Assembly: GCF_000241265.1 (NCBI RefSeq)
Contig: NZ_BAEE01000068.1
Coordinates: 1 to 64,000, forward strand
DNA: 64,000 bases
DNA from: Gordonia araii NBRC 100433
GTDB lineage: Bacteria; Actinomycetota; Actinomycetes; Mycobacteriales; Mycobacteriaceae
Direction of reading: 5' to 3'
Of this stretch, positions 41,976 to 50,415 are shown in pieces. Under the pieces are notes generated by a model. It made no database searches and had not been told where the DNA came from. It saw only the letters and a list, made by a program, of their open reading frames with translations. A program made the translations under genes and the position numbers. Position 1 is the first letter of the stretch. Each line of letters begins with the position of its first letter.

Positions 41976-42983
41976 TTAGCTGCTGCCCATGCTTCCGGTT
42001 CCGCCACCGCGCACGGGTGCACCGTTGGGGGTGTAGAACGACGGGCGGTAGGTCTTGTACCAAGACTCCTTGAAGCGACGCTGCCAGTAGTCCCACCAGT
42101 GTCCGCCGTCGGGCGAGATGTGGGTCGTCAGGCGCACACCGACGGTCTGCAGCCGCGTGATGTACATCTGGCTGCTGATCGACGCGGCGGTCTCCAGGGG
42201 GACCATCTGGACGAAGCGCATCGGGTCGAAGTTCGGGCTGCCCGGGTTGATCGCGCTGTCGTACTTACTCGTGATCCCGGTGCCCGAGGACACGTACACC
42301 CACTTGCCGGCGAGGTTGCCCGCCGAGAGGAACGGATCGTTGGCGAACCACTGGCCGGCCGGGTAGATCCCCCACATGTTGTTGGGGTTACCGCCGACCT
42401 CGGCCACCGAGGCCTGGATTCCCTGGGTGAAGCCGGGCATGGTCACCGTCGGGTAGCCGCTGTAGGAAGCGACCGAGCGGTACAGGTTCGGGTGGCGCGA
42501 TGCGATGTTCAGCGCCGACGTGCCCGACATCGACAGACCGCCGATGCCGTTGCGACGGTTGTCGGCCTTGTACTTCCGCTTCATGTAGCGCGGCAGCTCG
42601 CGGGTCAGGAAGGTCTCCCACTTGTTCAGGCCGAGCTTCGGGTCGCGCTGCTCCCAGTCGGTGTAGAAGCTGCCGGCGCCGCCGAAGGGGAGCACCAGGT
42701 TGACGCCCTTGCCGCGCATGAAGCGGGCGACGTCGGTGTTGATCAGCCAGCCGGTGTCGTTCTTGGGGGCGCGCAGGCCGTCCAGCAGGTAGATCGTCGG
42801 AGCGTTCGGCCGATTGGCCGGCACGACGTACACCGGGATCGACTTGTGCATGGCACGCGAGTAGACGCGGTCGGTGGCCGATCGGGCCTCGGCCGACGGC
42901 GCGCTGACTGCGCTGGCGAGGCCGGCGCCGACCATCAGGGCCATGGCACCGGCGACGAGCCGCGTGCGTGGTCGAGTCAACAT
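41976..42983 (-). CDS. Secreted Ag85-family mycolyltransferase/esterase
   Basis: A 335-residue antigen 85-type protein. The signal peptide is at about 1-34 (GAMALMVGAGLASAVSAPSAEA). Family motifs are LLDGLRAPKNDTGWLINT, FYTDWEQ, KWETFLTRELP, the nucleophile Ser151 in GGLSMSGTSA, and the catalytic His in SPDGGHWWDYW. Ag85 proteins transfer mycolates between trehalose esters and arabinogalactan outside the membrane, so the gene implies a mycolate cell wall. AAAGGAC lies 8 bases before the ATG; a strong terminator follows. It could be one of several corynomycolyl/mycolyltransferase paralogues. Confidence 0.92.
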   Translation of the reverse strand: MLTRPRTRLVAGAMALMVGAGLASAVSAPSAEARSATDRVYSRAMHKSIPVYVVPANRPNAPTIYLLDGLRAPKNDTGWLINTDVARFMRGKGVNLVLPFGGAGSFYTDWEQRDPKLGLNKWETFLTRELPRYMKRKYKADNRRNGIGGLSMSGTSALNIASRHPNLYRSVASYSGYPTVTMPGFTQGIQASVAEVGGNPNNMWGIYPAGQWFANDPFLSAGNLAGKWVYVSSGTGITSKYDSAINPGSPNFDPMRFVQMVPLETAASISSQMYITRLQTVGVRLTTHISPDGGHWWDYWQRRFKESWYKTYRPSFYTPNGAPVRGGGTGSMGSS

Positions 42984-43373
42984 TCGTTGTTGTCCTTTGA
43001 TTGGACAGCCTTGCGCACCGTGGGCGGGCCGGGCTGCTTCGTCTTCTGGAATAGCGCGGATATCACGTCGACGATGACGTGACTCCGGTCGCAGACGAGT
43101 GTAACGGCTCGATAACAAGGGGGCAAAAGATCCTCGTCCGCCTTGAGCGCCGCGATCGCATCCAGACTCACCCGTCCACGGTATGACGTGCAGATATGGC
43201 GACGGCACCGGATCCGTCACAGATTAGCCACACCGCCTCCTCCGCCACACCCGCCTCATGCACCCCTCTCCGCAGAGGCCCGAATTGGCCGCAGCCGTCC
43301 CGTGCGGTTGGATCGGTGGTCGGACCCAGACCCGGGGACCCGCCTCGGGAGCGAACTGTCAGGAGCAGCAGTG
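42984..43373. other. Divergent intergenic region, mycolyltransferase / hydroxyacyl-CoA dehydrogenase
   Basis: About 390 bases between divergent starts. A 64-codon reverse ORF (42977-43171) overlaps the mycolyltransferase leader and looks non-coding. The notable element is the dyad at 43063-43082. No RNA gene is recognised. Confidence 0.4.
43063..43082. promoter_or_regulatory. Inverted repeat TCACGTC-N6-GACGTGA
   Basis: Perfect 7-bp arms around GACGAT, 79 bases upstream of the mycolyltransferase start. The symmetry and location suggest a regulator site, unidentified. Confidence 0.4.
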
Positions 43374-44219
<846 letters not shown>

Positions 44220-44228
44220 CCGCCGCTC

Positions 44229-44293
44229 CGCCGACTGGGCACCCCACCCCCGCCGACTGGGCACCCCACCCACGCCGACTGGGCACTACCCGG
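44229..44293 (+). repeat. 22-bp tandem array (type B), 3 units, between convergent genes
   Basis: Units start at 44229, 44251 and 44273: CGCCGACTGGGCACCCCACC plus two variable bases. The third unit contains the stop codon (44286-44288) of the convergent esterase gene. Only 66 bases separate the two stops, and the array fills them. Confidence 0.9.
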
Positions 44294-45359
44294 TGACGCG
44301 CCGTACGAACTCGATCGACTCGGCGAGCGCACGTTGCCCCGCGGGGGTGCCCAGCTCGAACTGGAACTCGTGACCGAGTTGTTCCGGCGTCGCATCGTCG
44401 TAGATGAGGGTGGCGACGTCGACGCCCCGTACCCGTAGCGCGGCAGCCAGCGGCACGCTCTGCTTCGCGGTCAGCGCGTCGGCGTTGCCGGCACCGATCC
44501 ACGTCGGCGGGAACTGCGCCGTGACGTGCCGGATCGTCGACATCTGGTCCAGCGCGGCCGACGGCGACTGCCGTGACCCGGTGTAGGCCCACAGCGTGTT
44601 GTTGACGCCCCAGCCGAGGATCCGCGCCGGCGTGCTGTTCGGGTGGTCGGTGGGGCGCAGCGCGTAGGCGTCGTACACGCCGCAGTTCAGCAGCGCGCCC
44701 CGCAGACGCTCCGGGCCGATCGCCCGAGTCACCCCGACCTCGTGCGCGAAACCGGGGTTGGTGATCATCGCGGCCAGTTGCGACGCGAGGTTCGCTCCGG
44801 CGGAATCGCCGGCGAGCACCAGGCGCGTCGGATCGATCGTGTACTCGCCGGCGTGGTCGACGACGAATCTCAGCGCCTCGTTGAGCTGGGCGATCGCCAG
44901 CGGGTAGCGACGTTCGGGGGCGAGCGAGTAGTTCAGCGACACCACCGTGAACCCGGCACCGGCCAACCGCGTCAGGTAGTGCCCGGGATCGCCCTTGTCG
45001 CCCGACACCCAGCCGCCGCCGTGGATCCAGACGACCGTCGGCATCGGCACCGGCGAGCGCGGGTGGGTCGTCAGCGGCTGCCGCGCCAGATAGACGTCCA
45101 ACTCGGTGTCGCCGGGATCCTTGCCCGCCAGCGGCGACCCGTCCGGCACATAGCTGATGTCGCGTTTGACCGTGACGTTCGGATCGGCGAACTGTGCGTT
45201 CCGCTCGCGCATCGAGGCCGCACCGTCGTCGAAGACGCGGCGGGTCAGCAGGGCGCCCGGCGTCGGCGTCACGTTGAGCACGCACATCGCGGTGACGAGG
45301 AGGAACAACACGAAGCAGACGGCCCACCACAGCCATTGGCTGGTCAACACACGGCGCAT
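44286..45359 (-). CDS. Alpha/beta-hydrolase esterase/lipase, HSL family, membrane-anchored
   Basis: A 357-residue carboxylesterase of the hormone-sensitive-lipase family. An N-terminal helix (about 8-28, WLWWAVCFVLFLLVTAMCVL) anchors it with the catalytic domain outside. The oxyanion motif is WIHGGGWVSGD, the nucleophile is in LAGDSAGANLA, and the C-terminal region supplies Asp and His (EQLGHEFQFELG). It likely hydrolyses short-chain esters. ATG 45359 has CATGCT 6 bases upstream; a TTG at 45413 would extend it without homology. It is divergent from the FAD protein at 45419. Confidence 0.87.
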   Translation of the reverse strand: MRRVLTSQWLWWAVCFVLFLLVTAMCVLNVTPTPGALLTRRVFDDGAASMRERNAQFADPNVTVKRDISYVPDGSPLAGKDPGDTELDVYLARQPLTTHPRSPVPMPTVVWIHGGGWVSGDKGDPGHYLTRLAGAGFTVVSLNYSLAPERRYPLAIAQLNEALRFVVDHAGEYTIDPTRLVLAGDSAGANLASQLAAMITNPGFAHEVGVTRAIGPERLRGALLNCGVYDAYALRPTDHPNSTPARILGWGVNNTLWAYTGSRQSPSAALDQMSTIRHVTAQFPPTWIGAGNADALTAKQSVPLAAALRVRGVDVATLIYDDATPEQLGHEFQFELGTPAGQRALAESIEFVRRVTG

Positions 45360-45404
45360 GCGTTCAGCATGCCCGACGACGAGCCCGCCGCGACCGAAAT
45401 CCAC

Positions 45405-45410
45405 TACGCT
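45405..45410 (+). promoter_or_regulatory. Leaderless promoter -10 (TACGCT) of FAD-binding dehydrogenase
   Basis: TACGCT, then 8 bases, then ATG 45419; no ribosome-binding site precedes the gene. Confidence 0.5.
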
Positions 45411-45418
45411 CAACGATC

Positions 45419-47092
45419 ATGGGTTCGCAGAAGGATTTAGGCGCCGACGCCATCGTCGTCGGGTCCGGTTTGGCCGGTCTCGTCGCCACCTACGAATTGT
45501 CGAAAGCCGGCAAGCGGGTTCTGGTCGTCGATCAGGAGAATCGGAACAACCTTGGCGGCCAAGCCTTCTGGTCGCTGGGCGGTCTGTTCCTGGTCGACAC
45601 GCCCGAACAGCGGCGCCTGGGCATCCACGACTCCGAGGAGCTGGCACTCACCGATTGGATGGGGTCGGCCGGCTTCGACCGCGACGACGAGGACTACTGG
45701 GGACGGCAGTGGGCCCGCGCCTACGTTCACTTCGCGGCCACCGAGAAGCGCGGCTACCTGCACGACCTGGGTCTGCGCATCACCCCGATCGTCGGCTGGG
45801 CCGAGCGCGGCGGAGGGTTCGCCGACGGGCACGGCAACTCGGTGCCCCGCTTCCACCTCACCTGGGGCACGGGACCGGAGGTGATGCGCGTTTTCGCCGA
45901 GCCCGTCCTCGACGCCGAGCGTCGCGGCCTGGTCTCCTTCGCCTTCCGCCACCGCGTCGACGACCTGATCGTCGACGGGGGCGCGGTCGTCGGCGTGCGC
46001 GGGTCCGTTCTCGAACCCACCGACGCCGAGCGCGGCGTCGCCACGTCCCGAGAAGTCGTGGGGGACTTCGAGTTCCGCGCACCGCAGACCATCGTCACCA
46101 CCGGCGGAATCGGCCACAACCACGAGCTCGTGCGCGCCAACTGGCCCACCGACCGCCTCGGCCCGGTGCCCGAACACATGATCTCGGGAGTACCCGCCTA
46201 CGTCGACGGCCGGATGCTCGGCATCGCCGAGAACGCCGGGGCCAACCTGGTCAACCGCGACCGCATGTGGCACTACACCGAGGGCATCCACAACTGGAAC
46301 CCGATCTGGCCGGACCACGCCATCCGGATCATCCCCGGCCCGTCGTCGCTGTGGCTGGACGCGAACGGCGAACGCCTCGAACCCCCCAACTTCCCCGGCT
46401 TCGACACCAACTCGACGATGAAGGCGATCCTGGCCACCGGCCACGACTACTCGTGGTTCATCCTCACGCAGTCCATCGTCGAGAAGGAGTTCGCACTGTC
46501 GGGCTCCGAGCAGAATCCCGATATCACCGAGAAGGACCTCAAAGTCACCGCGAAGAGCCGGCTGGCCAAGGGGGCGCCCGGGCCGATCAAGGCCTTCCTG
46601 GAACACGGCGAGGACTTCGTCACCGCCTCCAACCTCGCCGACCTCGTCGCCAAGATGAACGAGATCGGCCGCGGAGCCGTGCTCGACCTCAACCAGGTCG
46701 AGCGGGTCGTGTCGGCGCGCGACGCCCAGATCGACAACAAGTTCTCCAAAGACGCACAGATGATGGCGATCACGAATGCCCGCCAGTACCTCGGCGACAA
46801 GGTCGTCCGCGTCGCCAAGCCGCACAAGCTGACCGACCCGAAGCACGGCCCGATGATCGCGGTGCGGTTGAACATCCTCACCCGCAAGACCCTCGGCGGC
46901 ATCCAGACCAATCTCGATTCGCAGGTCATGGGAGCGGACGGCAAGCCCATCGAGGGGTTGTACGCGGCCGGCGAGGTCGCCGGCTTCGGCGGCGGCGGCG
47001 TACACGGTTACAACGCGCTGGAGGGGACCTTCCTCGGCGGGTGCATCTTCTCCGGTCGCGCCGCGGGCCGGGCCGCCGCCCGCGACGCGTAG
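45419..47092 (+). CDS. FAD-binding dehydrogenase (Rv0785-like)
   Basis: A 557-residue FAD_binding_2 flavoprotein. The dinucleotide motif AIVVGSGLAGLVATYELSKAG is at the N-terminus, followed by NNLGGQAFWSLGGLFLVD, TIVTTGGIGHNHELVRANWP and the C-terminal flavin segment GLYAAGEVAGFGGGGVHGYN. Length and motif order match the mycobacterial Rv0785 group, related to 3-ketosteroid dehydrogenases but of unproven substrate. It is a different subgroup from the flavoprotein at 31882-33366. It ends 1 base before the convergent MerR gene. Confidence 0.88.
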   Translation: MGSQKDLGADAIVVGSGLAGLVATYELSKAGKRVLVVDQENRNNLGGQAFWSLGGLFLVDTPEQRRLGIHDSEELALTDWMGSAGFDRDDEDYWGRQWARAYVHFAATEKRGYLHDLGLRITPIVGWAERGGGFADGHGNSVPRFHLTWGTGPEVMRVFAEPVLDAERRGLVSFAFRHRVDDLIVDGGAVVGVRGSVLEPTDAERGVATSREVVGDFEFRAPQTIVTTGGIGHNHELVRANWPTDRLGPVPEHMISGVPAYVDGRMLGIAENAGANLVNRDRMWHYTEGIHNWNPIWPDHAIRIIPGPSSLWLDANGERLEPPNFPGFDTNSTMKAILATGHDYSWFILTQSIVEKEFALSGSEQNPDITEKDLKVTAKSRLAKGAPGPIKAFLEHGEDFVTASNLADLVAKMNEIGRGAVLDLNQVERVVSARDAQIDNKFSKDAQMMAITNARQYLGDKVVRVAKPHKLTDPKHGPMIAVRLNILTRKTLGGIQTNLDSQVMGADGKPIEGLYAAGEVAGFGGGGVHGYNALEGTFLGGCIFSGRAAGRAAARDA

Positions 47093-47093
47093 T

Positions 47094-47819
47094 TCATCTG
47101 CTCGCGATGAGGTCGGCGATGCCCGTACCCGCGCGGAGCAGGGCACTCGACCGTTCGGCGATGGACCGCAACCGGGCCGCGAGCGCCTCGCGGGCGGCAG
47201 CGGCGTCGTCGAAGTCGCGAATCGACTCCAGCACCTCACGCACGGCGGGGATGCGATAGCCACCCGCCCGCAGCGCGGCGATGATCCGCGCATCCCGGAT
47301 CGCGGCGAGCGGGTAGCGCCGAATGCCGAGGCCGGTCGCGCGTTCCGGAAGCAACAGCCCCTCCTGTTCCCAGAAGCGGAGAGCCGACGAGCGAACGCCG
47401 ATCGCCTCCGCCAGTTCGGTGATGGTCATGACGTCGGCCGGCGTCGGCTCCGCTTCGATAGCGTTCTCGCGGAGGATACCGTCGAGCGCCCGTAGCGCGG
47501 CCAGGGTGCGCTCGCGCGAACGGGCCAGTCCGACGTGGAGTACAACGATCCGGGCGACCGCCTCGTCCTGCGGCAGCGTCTGGGCGTCGCGCATCGCGTC
47601 GCGGGCCACGACCGGGCCGACGGCGGTCGCGACATCCCGGTACGCGCGCAGCGCGGCTAGGTGACGGGATCCGAACCGACGATATCCGTTGGCCCCGCGC
47701 TGCGCCGGCGGGATCACCCCGAGCCGTTCGAGGTCGCGGACCTGTTGCACGGAGTAACCGGCCGCGGTCGCCAGGCTCCCAGTCGTGTAGCCGCCGGACG
47801 GAGCGTCGATCTCCTCCAT
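47094..47819 (-). CDS. MerR-family regulator with two MerR helix-turn-helix domains
   Basis: A 241-residue regulator carrying two MerR-type DNA-binding modules in one chain: residues about 11-65 (YTTGSLATAAGYSVQQVRDL, RRFGSRHLAALRAYR) and about 131-200 (MTITELAEAIGVRSSALRFW, EQEGLLLPER, RRYPLAAIRDARII). A typical MerR protein has one module and dimerises; here one chain may act as its own pseudo-dimer. No metal-binding cysteines are visible. GGAGGG lies 7 bases before ATG 47819. It is divergent from the DUF6194 gene across a dyad at 47841-47858, its likely target. Confidence 0.9.
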   Translation of the reverse strand: MEEIDAPSGGYTTGSLATAAGYSVQQVRDLERLGVIPPAQRGANGYRRFGSRHLAALRAYRDVATAVGPVVARDAMRDAQTLPQDEAVARIVVLHVGLARSRERTLAALRALDGILRENAIEAEPTPADVMTITELAEAIGVRSSALRFWEQEGLLLPERATGLGIRRYPLAAIRDARIIAALRAGGYRIPAVREVLESIRDFDDAAAAREALAARLRSIAERSSALLRAGTGIADLIASR

Positions 47820-47840
47820 CGCCAAACCCTCCGTTAGCAC

Positions 47841-47858
47841 TTTAAGGACAGACTTGAA
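47841..47858. promoter_or_regulatory. MerR-type dyad TTTAAG-GACAGA-CTTGAA
   Basis: TTYAAG and CTTRAA half-sites around 6 bases in the 41-base gap between the divergent MerR and DUF6194 genes, ending 2 bases before the DUF6194 ATG. Position and AT-rich arms suit a MerR-family operator. Confidence 0.5.
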
Positions 47859-47860
47859 CC

Positions 47861-48349
47861 ATGAGTATGAACGAGATTCTGGCGACGATTCGAGACTTTC
47901 CCGGCGTTCTCGAGCTGGCCCCGATGCCGGGCAGCGACCATCCGGAACTCTCCTGGGGCGATCACTTCTTCTACTGGGCCCCCGACGGTGCCGTGCCACG
48001 GAACAGGCAGCCCTACGCGACGATCGTCACCAAGGACTACCCCGGCGACGACGCCTCCCGTCTCGACGACCCCGGTCGATGGCGCCTGAACGTCCACGTC
48101 GGCTCGAAACGGTTCGCCGAACTGGTGGGCCACACGCCTCGGGAGAGCGACGCCGAGTCCGTCGACTTCGCCGCTACCGACACCTTCTTCCCACATCCGG
48201 TCTACGGTGCCGCCGGATGGGTCGCGGTGGTCAATCCCGGGCCGCGAACCACGGCCCGCGCCCTCGCCGTCCTCCGTGAGGCACACGACGCCGATCGGTG
48301 TCGGACCGAACGCCGGTCGACGGATCGCCGCCCTCGTCCCGGCGACTAG
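47861..48349 (+). CDS. DUF6194 family protein
   Basis: A 162-residue protein of a family common in actinobacteria with no established function. Recognisable segments are MNEILATIRDFPGVLELAP, SWGDHFFYWAPDG, PYATIVTKDYPGDDASRLD and WRLNVHVGSKRFAELVG. The extreme C-terminus is Arg-rich. There is almost no leader: the dyad ends 2 bases before ATG 47861 (ATG 47867 is in frame). Divergence from a MerR regulator suggests inducible expression; the inducer is unknown. Confidence 0.8.
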   Translation: MSMNEILATIRDFPGVLELAPMPGSDHPELSWGDHFFYWAPDGAVPRNRQPYATIVTKDYPGDDASRLDDPGRWRLNVHVGSKRFAELVGHTPRESDAESVDFAATDTFFPHPVYGAAGWVAVVNPGPRTTARALAVLREAHDADRCRTERRSTDRRPRPGD

Positions 48350-48445
48350 TGCGACGAACCCGGCCGGTCCAGCAAAGGGTGCCCTGACCACGTAATTCCC
48401 ATCACGGTTATCGCCATGGGACCGGCACGCCCGCCCGGCTTCCAC

Positions 48446-48451
48446 TAGCCT
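48446..48451 (+). promoter_or_regulatory. Leaderless promoter -10 (TAGCCT) of DyP gene
   Basis: TAGCCT, then 8 bases, then GTG 48460. The encapsulin gene downstream instead has a strong ribosome-binding site, which would favour shell protein over cargo. Confidence 0.5.
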
Positions 48452-48459
48452 GGGCAACT

Positions 48460-49464
48460 GTGGCCACGCCGCAGATCATCATCACTCGCAAGCATCCGTA
48501 TGCGATTTTTCTCGTCTTGACACTCGCCGACGACGCCGATGTCGAGCAGGTGCACGACGTCATTTCCGGGTTCACCGGCACCGTGCGTTCGGTGTCCTCG
48601 CGCGCCCCGGAAGCGAACCTGGTCGGCATCCTCGGGGTCGGCTCGGCGGCCTGGGACCGGCTTTTCACCGGCCCGCGGCCCGCGTTGCTGCACCCGTTCA
48701 AAGAACTCCACGGTCCGCACACGGCGCCGTCGACACCCGGCGATCTGCTCATCCACATCAAAGCCGATTCGGCCGGCCTCTGCTACGAGGTCGCCAGCAA
48801 GATCACCGACGATTTCGGCGCCAACGCGACCGTCGTCGACGAGACGCACGGCTTCCGCTACTTCGACCTGCGCGACCTCATCGGCTTCGTCGACGGAACC
48901 GAGAACCCGACCGGCCAGGATGCGATCGACGCCATCACCGTCACCGACGACGACGCGGCGTTTCAGGGCGGCAGCTACGTCGCGGTACAGCGCTATGTGC
49001 ACGACATGCCGGAGTGGACGTCGCTCTCCACCGAGGACCAGGAGGCCGCGATCGGCCGCAGCAAGGCCGACAACATCGAGATGGACGACGAGACGAAACC
49101 GTCGAACTCGCACATCGCGCTCAACGTCATCACCGACGACGAGGGCAACGAACTGGAGATTCTGCGCGACAACATGCCCTACGGCAGCGCCGAAGGGGAG
49201 CGGGGCACACTCTTCATCGCGTACTCCTCCTCCCCCGAGATCACCGAGCGCATGCTGGAGAACATGTTTCTCGGCGACCCGCCCGGCAACACCGATCGGC
49301 TCCTCGACTTCACCACGGCCGTCACCGGCAGCCAGTACTTCGCTCCCCCCGTCGACTTTCTCGACGACCCGCCGCCGCCTCCCGAGGCCGGCGAAGACCT
49401 CGTCGCGGATTCGCCGGAACCGCGACGCGCCGACGGTTCCCTCGGCATCGGATCGCTGCGTTGA
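48460..49464 (+). CDS. DyP-type heme peroxidase, encapsulin cargo
   Basis: A 334-residue dye-decolorizing peroxidase. The distal GxxDG motif is GFVDG at 142-146 with Asp145; the proximal heme ligand is His218 in SNSHIALNV, and Arg236 follows in ILRDNMPYGS. The last ten residues are DGSLGIGSLR, the known peptide that docks cargo to the inner face of encapsulin. It should be packaged and act as an H2O2-dependent peroxidase inside the shell. The encapsulin gene follows 40 bases downstream in the same operon. Confidence 0.95.
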   Translation: MATPQIIITRKHPYAIFLVLTLADDADVEQVHDVISGFTGTVRSVSSRAPEANLVGILGVGSAAWDRLFTGPRPALLHPFKELHGPHTAPSTPGDLLIHIKADSAGLCYEVASKITDDFGANATVVDETHGFRYFDLRDLIGFVDGTENPTGQDAIDAITVTDDDAAFQGGSYVAVQRYVHDMPEWTSLSTEDQEAAIGRSKADNIEMDDETKPSNSHIALNVITDDEGNELEILRDNMPYGSAEGERGTLFIAYSSSPEITERMLENMFLGDPPGNTDRLLDFTTAVTGSQYFAPPVDFLDDPPPPPEAGEDLVADSPEPRRADGSLGIGSLR

Positions 49465-49504
49465 ACCCATCCCGTCAGACCCCCACCCCGCACAGGAGGA
49501 CACC

Positions 49505-50299
49505 ATGAACAACCTGCATCGCGAACTCGCGCCCATCTCCGCGGCGGCGTGGGAAGAGATCGAGACCGAGGCGTCGCGCTCCTTCAAACGCAACGTCGCC
49601 GGCCGCCGGATCGTCGATATCGTCGGCCCGCTCGGCCTCGACGCCGCCTCCGTCGGCACCGGCCGGACCCACAAGATCGACTCGCCGACCGACGGCATCT
49701 CCGCGTCGCTGCGCGATTCCCAGTCCCTCGTGGAGCTGCGCGTGCCGTTCACCGTCACCCGCGAGGCCATCGACAACGTGGACCGCGGCGCCAAGGATTC
49801 CGATTGGGATCCGGTCCGCGACGCGGCCCGCGATCTCGCGCTGGCCGAGGACCGCGCCATTTTCGAGGGCTACGAAGCCGCGGGGATCGCCGGCATCCGC
49901 AGCCAGGCACTCGGCCCGATCAAGCTCCCCGAGGAGGTCGTCGACTACCCCGAGGCGCTCGCCGAAGCACTGTCCGCGCTCAAGCTGGAATCGGTCGACC
50001 ACCCCTATTCGCTCGCCGCGTCGACGACGATCTACAACGCGATCAGTGAGACGTCCAACCACGGTTACCCGATTCGCCAGCACCTACAGCGACAGCTGGT
50101 CGAGGGCGACATCCTCTGGGCGCCCGCTCTCGACGGCGCCTACGTCGTGTCCAAACGCGGCGGCGACTTCGAGCTGACCATCGGCCAGGACGTGTCGATC
50201 GGCTACGACTCGCACACGGCCGACGTGGTCAACCTCTACTTCATCGAGTCCTTCACTTTCCTCGTCTACACCGGCGAGGCGGCCGTCGCACTCATCTGA
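49505..50299 (+). CDS. enc: Encapsulin shell protein
   Basis: A 264-residue encapsulin (linocin/CFP29 type, HK97 fold), the expected size for a T=1 shell of 60 subunits. Recognisable segments are NNLHRELAPISAAAWEEIE, ARDLALAEDRAIFEGYEAAG, VEGDILWAPALDGAYVVS and the C-terminal DSHTADVVNLYFIESFTFLV. AGGAGG lies 6 bases before the ATG, much stronger than the leaderless DyP start. Together they form the classic DyP nanocompartment operon associated with oxidative stress. Confidence 0.96.
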   Translation: MNNLHRELAPISAAAWEEIETEASRSFKRNVAGRRIVDIVGPLGLDAASVGTGRTHKIDSPTDGISASLRDSQSLVELRVPFTVTREAIDNVDRGAKDSDWDPVRDAARDLALAEDRAIFEGYEAAGIAGIRSQALGPIKLPEEVVDYPEALAEALSALKLESVDHPYSLAASTTIYNAISETSNHGYPIRQHLQRQLVEGDILWAPALDGAYVVSKRGGDFELTIGQDVSIGYDSHTADVVNLYFIESFTFLVYTGEAAVALI

Positions 50300-50402
50300 G
50301 CGATTGTAGCGCCGCCAGCCAATAGCCCGGATTGGCCGATTCCCGCAGGTCCGCGGCGTAGTCGGCGAGTGAAATCCCGTGGCACGGCCCGCCGCGGCGC
50401 AG

Positions 50403-50408
50403 TACCGT
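50403..50408 (+). promoter_or_regulatory. Leaderless promoter -10 (TACCGT) of ABC exporter operon
   Basis: TACCGT, then 7 bases, then GTG 50416, with no Shine-Dalgarno sequence. Confidence 0.45.
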
Positions 50409-50415
50409 CGTTCCA

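Noticed and set aside
42977-43171. 64-codon reverse ORF before the mycolyltransferase
   Set aside because: No ribosome-binding site or family, and it overlaps the leader and a dyad in a promoter region.
45437-47293. A 618-codon reverse frame
   Set aside because: Antisense to the FAD-binding dehydrogenase at 45419-47092, with no domain.
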